Below, piece after piece: positions 1 through 5,122 of a DNA stretch of 5,122 bases; positions within the stretch are counted from its first letter, which is position 1; the number at the start of each line of letters is the position of its first letter. The DNA comes from Gammaproteobacteria bacterium (GTDB lineage: Bacteria; Pseudomonadota; Gammaproteobacteria; SZUA-229), in assembly GCA_011051475.1 (NCBI GenBank), contig DRLE01000152.1, positions 1-5,122 on the forward strand, written 5' to 3'. Under the pieces are notes generated by a model. It was not told the DNA's origin, made no database searches, and saw only the letters and a list, made by a program, of their open reading frames with translations. Both the position numbers and the translations under genes were made by a program.

Positions 1-40
1 GTACGAAACGGATGCAGGAAGATAAACGCTTAATAGTCAC
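1..40 (-). CDS. bamB: Probable 5' end of bamB, outer-membrane assembly lipoprotein (partial, cut by window edge)
   Basis: Only about 13 codons are visible, starting from a GTG at 40-38 and reading (M)TIKRLSSCIRFV before the window ends. The short basic N-terminus (Lys, Arg) turning hydrophobic fits the start of a lipoprotein signal peptide, but the lipobox would lie outside the window. The identification rests mainly on position: in gammaproteobacteria bamB (yfgL) directly follows yfgM on the same strand. BamB is a beta-propeller lipoprotein of the BAM complex, which folds proteins into the outer membrane. In this frame a TAG stop lies ten codons upstream of the GTG and no ATG occurs between, so GTG is the best available start. 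No clear Shine-Dalgarno sequence precedes it. A different start or gene beyond the edge cannot be excluded. Confidence 0.45.
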   Translation of the reverse strand, partial: MTIKRLSSCIRFV

Positions 41-107
41 TGAGAAATCTGTATTGAATATAGCCGGCTACTACCCTGCCCGCTGGCAGAACCATGACCC
101 GAAACAA

Positions 108-776
108 TCAGGATGCCTCGGCCTGTTCCGCTTGCGTGGCCGCTTCAGGCAGAAGACCGAGATTCTGTCTTTTCATCTTCAGCCACTTGCCGGCAGAAGG
201 GCCATGCAGTTTGATGGCTCTGTCATAAGACAGTTTTGCCTGGTCCAGCTCGCCCCTGGCCTGGTAGAGATCGCCGTTGAGTTCTTCATACAGGGCGTCA
301 TAGGCTGCAGGGTGTTTTTGCGCCAGGGCTGAAGCCGCACCGTCATAGTTCTTCTGCTCTATGTAAAGACGCGCCAGACGCAGGTTACTGACCTGTTTGA
401 GCACTTCATCACTGGCATGTTTCTGCGCCAGCTCAAGCTGGGACGCGGCCATGTCGGCATTGCCCTTTTCATATTCCGAGCGCGCCAGCAGCATGGAAGA
501 CAGGGACGCATAAGGCGTATCGGCATAATCGTTGATGAGTTTGTTGTTCATATCAATGGTCTTTTCATCAACCTTGTTCAGCGCCACGCTCTGCATGACC
601 TGCATGTAGATCTGGCTGGCCTCCAGCGAATGAATTTCCTGCTGTGCACTGTAATAACGCCAGCCGAACAGTGCCGACACGCCCAGTGCAAGACCGATAA
701 TCAGGGAACTGCCGTTTTCCTTCCACCATTTTTTCAGGGCTTCGACCTGTTGTTCTTCAGTTTCGTATTCGTTCAT
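108..776 (-). CDS. yfgM: YfgM family membrane-anchored TPR-like protein (ancillary SecYEG translocon subunit)
   Basis: A 222-residue protein whose N-terminus (MNEYETEEQQVEALKKWW, then an ENG motif and GWRYY) closely matches E. coli YfgM. A short acidic cytoplasmic tail (1-23) precedes one transmembrane helix at about 24-41. The rest is a periplasmic helical region of TPR-like repeats, about 50-205, ending in an Ala/Gln/Glu-rich tail (213-222). In E. coli, YfgM associates with SecYEG and the chaperone PpiD and helps periplasmic and outer-membrane protein biogenesis; the same role is inferred here. It is slightly longer than the E. coli protein (about 206 residues), mostly through the tail. It starts 14 bases after the hisS stop, with a GGAA element about 8 bases before the ATG, so it is probably cotranscribed with hisS. 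Its position between hisS and the putative bamB is the usual one. Confidence 0.93.
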   Translation of the reverse strand: MNEYETEEQQVEALKKWWKENGSSLIIGLALGVSALFGWRYYSAQQEIHSLEASQIYMQVMQSVALNKVDEKTIDMNNKLINDYADTPYASLSSMLLARSEYEKGNADMAASQLELAQKHASDEVLKQVSNLRLARLYIEQKNYDGAASALAQKHPAAYDALYEELNGDLYQARGELDQAKLSYDRAIKLHGPSAGKWLKMKRQNLGLLPEAATQAEQAEAS

Positions 777-790
777 TTAATGTATTCCGT

Positions 791-2080
791 CTATGTCTGT
801 TCTGTTGTTGCCTGCTGCTGTATGTCAGCAAGAAAATCCGCAGTGTCGGCAAAGGCCACATTCTGCTGTTCTTTTTTACTGCGCAGGTATTTTACCGTAA
901 ATGTCTGACGATTTAATTCATCTTCACCCATAATCAGCGCCAGTTCGGCGCCGCTTTTATCAGCCTTTTTCATCTGGCTTTTCATCGAACCACCACCGCA
1001 ATGGCAGAGCATTTTCAGCCCCGGCAAGCGGTCACGTATGGTTTCGGCCAGCTGCAGGCCTTTTAGTTCACAGGCTTCACCCAGCAGGACCATGTAAACG
1101 TCGATAGTTTCGGCAGCCTGTTCCTGCTGGGCTTCAAGCAGGGCAAGTATGCGTTCCATACCCAGGGCAAAGCCGACGGCCGGGGTTGGCTTGCCGCCAA
1201 GCTGTTCGACCAGCCCGTCGTAACGACCGCCGGCGCATATGGTACCCTGTGCGCCGAGCTCGTCGGTTATCCACTCGAATACGGTTTTACAATAGTAATC
1301 CAGGCCCCGCACCAGGCGCGGGTTGATGCTGTATTCTATGCCGACGGCATCCAGCAGTGTGCGCAGTTTATCAAATTGTACCCGCGATTCTTCATCGAGG
1401 TGATCGAACAGGGCCGGTGCCTGCTCCAGCATTTCCTGCATCGCAGGGTTCTTGCTGTCGAGTATACGCAGCGGATTGGTTTCCAGCCGGCGACGACTGT
1501 CTTCGTCAAGCAGCTCGTAATGCTGCTGCAGGTAATCCACCAGTACCTGCTTGTAGGCGGCACGCGCTTCGCTGGATCCCAGGGTATTCAGCTCAAGGCG
1601 GATATTTTTCAGACCCAGCTCCTTCCACAGACGGGCGCTGATCAGAATCTGTTCGGCGTCGATATCGGGCGTGGCGATGCCATAGGCCTCGACGCCAAAC
1701 TGGTGAAACTGGCGATACCGTCCCTTCTGTGGCCGTTCATGACGAAACATGGGGCCGTTATACCAGAGTCGCTGCACCTGGTTGTGCAGCAGGCCGTGCT
1801 GAATGCCGGCGCGCACGCAGCTGGCCGTTCCCTCCGGACGCAGGGTGAGCATGTCACCGTTGCGGTCCTTGAAAGTATACATTTCCTTTTCGACGATATC
1901 GGTCACTTCGCCGATGGAACGGCAGAACAGGTCTGTTGACTCAACCAGTGGCATGCGGATTTCGCGGTAGCCATAGGTACTCATCAGCTGGCGGATAATG
2001 GCCTCGAAAGCCTGCCAGCGATGGGTTTCATCAGGTAATACATCGTGCATTCCACGAATGGATTTAATGTGTTTTGCCAT
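791..2080 (-). CDS. hisS: Histidyl-tRNA synthetase (HisRS)
   Basis: A 429-residue class II aminoacyl-tRNA synthetase that joins histidine to tRNA-His using ATP in the cytoplasm. The N-terminus MAKHIKSIRGMHDVLP is typical of bacterial HisRS. Visible signatures: TLRPEGTA at 79-86; motif 2 at about 112-128 (FRHERPQKGRYRQFHQ), whose Arg113 contacts ATP; the histidine-specific segment LVRGLDYY at 256-263, whose Arg258 corresponds to the catalytic Arg259 of E. coli; the glycine-rich AGGRYDGL at 283-290; and motif 3 at about 301-316 (AVGFALGMER), ending with the conserved Arg310. The anticodon-binding domain covers about 325-423. Length is normal (E. coli 424), and all key residues are present. The ATG lies 39 bases after the rodZ stop and has only a poor Shine-Dalgarno match. 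In most relatives ispG precedes this gene; here rodZ does. Confidence 0.98.
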   Translation of the reverse strand: MAKHIKSIRGMHDVLPDETHRWQAFEAIIRQLMSTYGYREIRMPLVESTDLFCRSIGEVTDIVEKEMYTFKDRNGDMLTLRPEGTASCVRAGIQHGLLHNQVQRLWYNGPMFRHERPQKGRYRQFHQFGVEAYGIATPDIDAEQILISARLWKELGLKNIRLELNTLGSSEARAAYKQVLVDYLQQHYELLDEDSRRRLETNPLRILDSKNPAMQEMLEQAPALFDHLDEESRVQFDKLRTLLDAVGIEYSINPRLVRGLDYYCKTVFEWITDELGAQGTICAGGRYDGLVEQLGGKPTPAVGFALGMERILALLEAQQEQAAETIDVYMVLLGEACELKGLQLAETIRDRLPGLKMLCHCGGGSMKSQMKKADKSGAELALIMGEDELNRQTFTVKYLRSKKEQQNVAFADTADFLADIQQQATTEQT

Positions 2081-2119
2081 GGATCCGGATCAGAAGTGCG
2101 TTCTGAAAATCTTTCTGTA
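2081..2119 (-). other. rodZ-hisS spacer with two overlapping inverted repeats; site where ispG is usually found
   Basis: This 39-base spacer occupies the place of ispG in the classical cluster. Two small symmetric elements can be read in it. One is a 6-base inverted repeat, TCAGAA / TTCTGA, around a 5-base loop (2090-2106). The other is a perfect 10-base palindrome, GATCCGGATC (2082-2091), which ends two bases before the hisS ATG. They overlap by two bases, so in RNA they could be alternative pairings near the ribosome entry site. The first hairpin is weak (two G-C pairs) and lacks a following U-tract, so it is not a terminator. A role in hisS expression is only a possibility. Confidence 0.3.
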
Positions 2120-3034
2120 TCAGTGGTAGACAATATTGCCGTCTCGCTCGGAAACGGTAAATACTGCGGTGTTATTGCGGCGGGTATGGCCGGACAGGTC
2201 GACTTCGATGCCGTTGAGTAAAACACGGGTTACGTCCGCATTTCCGACTTTTATTCGAAACGGCATCTGTCCGCTTATTATTTTGGTCTGCCCGCTTTTG
2301 ACCATATTATAAAACAGTCGGGCATTGGTATCATCATATACTTCAAGCCAGGCGCCCTTTTCGGCGGAAATTTCCAGCGTATCGGGCGTTACTGCGGGTT
2401 CCTCATCCATTTCGGCTTCGGCAGTGTCTTCCTCAATGACAATTTTATCAGCGGTATTTTCATCCGGCAGTATATCGCTTTCATCTTCCGGCGGTAATCC
2501 ACGGGTAAACTCTTCTGCCATCCCCGTTTGCAGGTCTTCTTCGGCTACAGCAGACGTCTCCTGCTCGTCGACCTTAACCTCGGCAAGCTGAGACATTTCC
2601 ATGTCGCTGGCTTTTTCCTGGTAATACTGAAATACGCCATAGATCACGGCAAAGAGCCCGGCAGCAAGCAGAAAAAGGGTTACCGATTTAACCAGTGGCG
2701 ACTGACTGCTGTGCTCGCCCGGCAGGCTGGAGCGCGGTTTCAGTTCACTGACGGCATCGTGCGGCACCGCCCGGTTGTATGCGGCTACGGCGTCATCTTC
2801 GGAGAGTTCAAGGAAGCGTGCATAGGTACGGATATAACCCTGCGTATAGATCGCCGCAGGCAGGGCCTCAAGATTGCTGTTTTCAATCGCCGTAATCAGA
2901 TGCTCGGGAATCTTCAGGTTTTCACTGATCTGGGCTATGGAATAATTTTTTGCTTTACGTGCTTCAGCCAGCGCACGGCCAAAATCGGCATCGTGCGACT
3001 GCTGTTGCTGTTCATCACTATCGGAGTGGCTCAT
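2120..3034 (-). CDS. rodZ: RodZ, cytoskeletal rod-shape protein linking MreB to the membrane
   Basis: A 304-residue bitopic inner-membrane protein with the standard RodZ layout. Residues about 17-78 form a helix-turn-helix domain of the HTH_25 type, with DFGRALAEAR, the ISENLKIPEHLITAIE helices and the conserved YTQGYIRTYARFLEL segment. A short linker follows, then one transmembrane helix at about 116-137. A strongly acidic periplasmic linker spans about 148-221, and a C-terminal beta-rich DUF4115-type domain covers about 222-295. In E. coli the cytoplasmic HTH domain binds MreB and couples it to the elongation machinery; that role is inferred here. The start overlaps the end of pilW by 17 bases in another frame, pointing to translational coupling. 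GAGG and AGAAG stretches precede the ATG. Length is close to the E. coli protein (about 337), slightly shorter. Confidence 0.95.
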   Translation of the reverse strand: MSHSDSDEQQQQSHDADFGRALAEARKAKNYSIAQISENLKIPEHLITAIENSNLEALPAAIYTQGYIRTYARFLELSEDDAVAAYNRAVPHDAVSELKPRSSLPGEHSSQSPLVKSVTLFLLAAGLFAVIYGVFQYYQEKASDMEMSQLAEVKVDEQETSAVAEEDLQTGMAEEFTRGLPPEDESDILPDENTADKIVIEEDTAEAEMDEEPAVTPDTLEISAEKGAWLEVYDDTNARLFYNMVKSGQTKIISGQMPFRIKVGNADVTRVLLNGIEVDLSGHTRRNNTAVFTVSERDGNIVYH

Positions 3035-3830
3035 TGCGTGCTTCTGCCTCTACCCAGCCGGCTTCATCGGAGTCTGGAAAATCCTGGATTAACTGGCGCG
3101 CATATTTCATATAATGATCCTTTGCGCCCAGGGCTTTTTCAGCCTGAATCTGTATCCACAAGCTCGCCGGAGTCGGCTTGCTGACGGCATGGTAACGCTG
3201 GATATAGGCGCGCGCCATCATATATCGCCCGGTCTTGACACCAATTTCGGCCATGGAAATCAGTGATCCGGGCAGTTTGGGCTCGATACGCAGCGACTTT
3301 CTCAGCAGCTTTTCTGCTTCATCATACTTGCCAAGCTGCAGGTAACAGCTGCCGGCATTGCTTTGCGCCAGGTAGACGCCTTTGTAAAAAGGATTGCTGT
3401 AGGCTTTTTTCAGCGCCTCGAGTGCCTCATCCACCTTGCCGATGGAGCAGAGGAAAGCGCCGTAGTTGTTCAGCAGGTCAGAATCATCCGGTTTTATATC
3501 AAGAGCGTCCTGGTATTTTTCCTCGGCCTTGTCAGTCAGACCAAGCAGCGCGTACAGGTAGGCCAGGGTCTTGTAGGCCTCCAGGTTTTCCGGATTCTGC
3601 TCAATGGCTTTTTCCAGCTTGTCACGTGCGGCCTCGTACTGCTTGCGATGGATATACCCAACGGCAAGCTGCACATTGAGTTGCGAGGCTTCTTTGAGGT
3701 TGGCCTTCTGCGCGGGCCGGTCGGGTACGGGTGATGGCGCGCGATCAGGCGGCTTGTCGCTGGCGGTAGTACAGGAGGCAAGTTGCAGGCAGAAAACGAT
3801 GGCTATTATTATTTTTATGGGTTTTATCAT
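3018..3830 (-). CDS. pilW: Type IV pilus pilotin lipoprotein PilW/PilF, TPR protein
   Basis: A 270-residue outer-membrane lipoprotein of the PilF (Pseudomonas) / PilW (Neisseria) family. In these organisms the protein brings the secretin PilQ to the outer membrane or stabilises its multimers, as needed for type IV pili. The signal peptide is clear: MIKPIK, a hydrophobic core, then the lipobox LASC with lipidated Cys20. Residue 21 is Thr, not Asp, so Lol-dependent sorting to the outer membrane is expected. A Pro-rich tether (27-40) precedes about five to six TPR units from roughly 48 to 255. The family signature NNYGAFLCSIGK lies at 121-132. It follows rlmN by 21 bases and overlaps rodZ, the arrangement known from Pseudomonas. 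The Shine-Dalgarno sequence is weak and A-rich. The two naming traditions, pilF and pilW, refer to the same family. Confidence 0.93.
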   Translation of the reverse strand: MIKPIKIIIAIVFCLQLASCTTASDKPPDRAPSPVPDRPAQKANLKEASQLNVQLAVGYIHRKQYEAARDKLEKAIEQNPENLEAYKTLAYLYALLGLTDKAEEKYQDALDIKPDDSDLLNNYGAFLCSIGKVDEALEALKKAYSNPFYKGVYLAQSNAGSCYLQLGKYDEAEKLLRKSLRIEPKLPGSLISMAEIGVKTGRYMMARAYIQRYHAVSKPTPASLWIQIQAEKALGAKDHYMKYARQLIQDFPDSDEAGWVEAEARNEPLR

Positions 3831-3851
3831 TTTTAATCTACTGCGATTCTT

Positions 3852-4991
3852 TTATTGTGTCATACCAAAACGCGGCTCGGTAAAACGCCGATGTCGCCGG
3901 CTTTTGTCCTCGATCCTGCCGGCCAGCTGGCCGCAGGCCGCGTCGATGTCCTCACCCCGGGTCTTGCGCACCACCGTGGTGATGCCGGCATCGTGCAACA
4001 CCCTGCTGAAACGCGACACCGCATTACCCGAGGAGGTGCTGTAGCCGGAGCCCTCAAACGGGTTGAACGGAATCAGATTCATCAGTGTGGGAATGCCTTT
4101 CAGCAGCCTGACCAGTTCACGCGCGTGCTCGGGCTGGTCATTGACGCCGGCCAACATAACATACTCAAAGGTTATTCTAGAACGTGTATTCTGTTTATCA
4201 ATGAATCGGCGACAGGCGGCCATTAATTCTTTCAGCGGGTATTTTCTGTTGACCGGCACCAGCTCGTTGCGCAACTCGTCATTGGTGGCATGCAGCGACA
4301 CCGCCAGGCGCATGTCGATAAGATCGCCGAGGCGGTCCATGGCCGGCACTACCCCGGCGGTGCTGACGGTAACCCGGCGCTTGCTCAGACCGTAGGCGAA
4401 ATCGTCCATCATCAGGCGCACGGCGGTAACGGTATTGTCGAAATTCAGCAGCGGCTCGCCCATGCCCATCATTACCACATTGGTGATTTTCCGTCCCGGT
4501 TTTTTCTCTTCCTCCAGCAGCTGGCTGGCCAGCCAGACCTGGGAGATGATTTCGGCGCTGCTCAGATTACGATTGAAGCCCTGACGGCCGGTGGCGCAGA
4601 AGCTGCAGTCCAGGGCACAGCCCACCTGCGAGGACACGCACAGGGTGCCGCGATCATCCTCGGGAATAAACACGGTTTCGATATGGTTGCCATCGGCCAG
4701 CCTGAGCAGCCACTTGCGGGTGCCATCACTGGAAATTACATCGCGCGAGACTTCCAGATTGCTGATACAGGCGTTTTCCGCCAGGCGGCTGCGCAGTTCC
4801 TTCGACAGGTTGTTCATCTGCTCGAAGTCCACCACTCCCTGCTGGTGGATCCATTTCATGACCTGGGTGGCGCGGAATTTCTTCTCGCCCATGGCAATAA
4901 AGAAGGCTTCCAGCGCAGCACGATCCATGCCCAGAAGATTGGGCCGATCGGAAACGGCGGCGGGTTGGACTTGTAGCTGAACGTTGGTCAT
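3852..4991 (-). CDS. rlmN: RlmN, dual-specificity 23S rRNA (A2503-C2) / tRNA (A37-C2) methyltransferase
   Basis: A 379-residue radical SAM enzyme that methylates C2 of A2503 in 23S rRNA and of A37 in a subset of tRNAs. The 4Fe-4S cluster motif CxxxCxxC is present as Cys125, Cys129 and Cys132. Cys118 and Cys353 match the two catalytic cysteines of E. coli RlmN (118 and 355), and Glu105 matches the conserved glutamate. The SAM-binding GMGEP lies at 176-180, and the N-terminal accessory domain covers about 18-90. I chose the ATG at 4991-4989 because it places Glu105, Cys118 and the cluster cysteines at exactly the E. coli positions. The same frame stays open up to a TTG at 5057, but the extra 22 residues are encoded partly by repeat DNA and do not resemble RlmN. 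No Shine-Dalgarno sequence is seen before this ATG. It is the first gene of the visible operon. Confidence 0.97.
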   Translation of the reverse strand: MTNVQLQVQPAAVSDRPNLLGMDRAALEAFFIAMGEKKFRATQVMKWIHQQGVVDFEQMNNLSKELRSRLAENACISNLEVSRDVISSDGTRKWLLRLADGNHIETVFIPEDDRGTLCVSSQVGCALDCSFCATGRQGFNRNLSSAEIISQVWLASQLLEEEKKPGRKITNVVMMGMGEPLLNFDNTVTAVRLMMDDFAYGLSKRRVTVSTAGVVPAMDRLGDLIDMRLAVSLHATNDELRNELVPVNRKYPLKELMAACRRFIDKQNTRSRITFEYVMLAGVNDQPEHARELVRLLKGIPTLMNLIPFNPFEGSGYSTSSGNAVSRFSRVLHDAGITTVVRKTRGEDIDAACGQLAGRIEDKSRRHRRFTEPRFGMTQ

Positions 4992-4998
4992 TCGGGAA

Positions 4999-5004
4999 AT
5001 ATTA
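4999..5004 (-). promoter_or_regulatory. Candidate -10 element for the rlmN operon
   Basis: Reading on the minus strand, TAATAT lies 7 bases upstream of the rlmN ATG, in a gene-free AT-rich stretch. It is preceded directly by TG. If used, transcription would begin at or within a few bases of the ATG, giving a leaderless or nearly leaderless mRNA; this would agree with the lack of a Shine-Dalgarno sequence. No good -35 hexamer is present at the usual spacing (the bases there read ACCCCA), so the call is weak. Confidence 0.25.
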
Positions 5005-5041
5005 CATGATTTGTGGGGGATTGGGGTGTTTGTTTTTTTGT

Positions 5042-5070
5042 CCGCAAATGAACGCAAATAAACGCAAATA
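5042..5070. repeat. Three tandem 10-base units (consensus AACGCAAATA) upstream of rlmN
   Basis: Three units follow one another with a 10-base period: CCGCAAATGA, AACGCAAATA and AACGCAAAT(A). All share CGCAAAT. A further GCAAAT sits at 5085-5090, 21 bases after the third, roughly in phase with two more units. On the opposite strand the units read TATTTGCGTT. From memory, similar runs of ATTTGCGTT or ATCTGCGTT units occur as scattered intergenic repeats in many bacterial genomes, with no assigned function. The 10-base period is about one helical turn, so an array of protein-binding sites is another reading. Confidence 0.75.
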
Positions 5071-5097
5071 TTTTTCTGTATGTGGCAAATTCAGTCT

Positions 5098-5122
5098 GTA
5101 GGAGCGGACAATTCCGCGAACA
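5098..5122 (+). repeat. REP-like palindrome with GTAG head (possibly cut by window edge)
   Basis: The tetranucleotide GTAG at 5098-5101 is followed by a short imperfectly spaced inverted repeat: GCGGA (5104-5108), loop CAAT, TCCGC (5113-5117), then GAACA at the window end. A GTAG/GGAG tetranucleotide joined to a short palindrome is the hallmark of the REP elements mobilised by RAYT transposases. The start GTAGGAGCGG resembles REP elements of Pseudomonas. It lies upstream of rlmN, the normal intergenic place for such elements. Whether it is repeated elsewhere in this genome, or has an inverted partner beyond the edge, cannot be seen. Confidence 0.6.

Noticed and set aside
61..70. Perfect palindrome TAGCCGGCTA between yfgM and bamB, considered as a terminator or operator
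   Set aside because: There is no loop and no T-tract after it on the minus strand, and 10-base palindromes arise easily by chance.
417..908. Plus-strand open frame of 163 codons across the yfgM-hisS junction
   Set aside because: It lies antisense to two well-identified genes, has no family resemblance, and spans a gene boundary without any signal of its own.
1376..1939. Plus-strand open frame of 187 codons within hisS
   Set aside because: Antisense shadow of the conserved hisS catalytic core; no recognisable domain.
2325..2591. Serine-rich plus-strand frame of 88 codons opposite rodZ
   Set aside because: The serine richness is the mirror of the Glu/Asp codons in the acidic RodZ linker, so it is not an independent gene.
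4290..4976. Plus-strand open frame of 228 codons opposite rlmN, rich in His, Gly and Ala
   Set aside because: The composition follows from reading GC-rich rlmN codons in reverse complement; rlmN on the other strand has every catalytic residue.
4992..5057. N-terminal extension of rlmN from the TTG at 5057
   Set aside because: The extra 22 residues come from repeat-rich DNA and do not resemble RlmN. Starting at the ATG at 4991 puts Glu105, Cys118 and the cluster cysteines at the E. coli numbers.

Overview
This window holds a conserved housekeeping gene cluster from a gammaproteobacterium. All genes lie on the minus strand, so transcription runs from high to low coordinates. The order is rlmN (4991-3852), pilW/pilF (3830-3018), rodZ (3034-2120), hisS (2080-791), yfgM (776-108), and probably the first codons of bamB (40-1, cut by the left edge). 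The same order is known from Pseudomonas and, without pilF, from Escherichia coli. The protein sequences resemble those families closely. The pilotin gene pilW/pilF implies that the host makes, or once made, type IV pili. The exact genus cannot be told from the sequence.

The genes are packed as an operon. rlmN and pilW are separated by 21 bases, pilW and rodZ overlap by 17, rodZ and hisS are separated by 39, hisS and yfgM by 14, and yfgM and the putative bamB start by 67. I see no convincing rho-independent terminator in any gap. The cluster joins translation (rlmN: 23S rRNA and tRNA methylation; hisS: histidyl-tRNA synthesis) with cell envelope functions (pilW: secretin assembly; rodZ: MreB anchoring and rod shape; yfgM: SecYEG/PpiD periplasmic chaperone network; bamB: outer-membrane protein assembly).

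The main departure from the classical layout is the absence of ispG (gcpE), which normally sits between rodZ and hisS. Only 39 bases separate those two genes here.

The right-hand 131 bases (4992-5122), upstream of rlmN, contain no gene. They hold a possible promoter very close to the rlmN start, three tandem 10-base units containing GCAAAT, and a REP-like palindrome with a GTAG head at the very edge. These look like dispersed intergenic repeats lying upstream of the operon. I found no CRISPR array, tRNA, rRNA, insertion sequence, defence system or other plainly novel system. The plus-strand reading frames all appear to be antisense shadows of the minus-strand genes.
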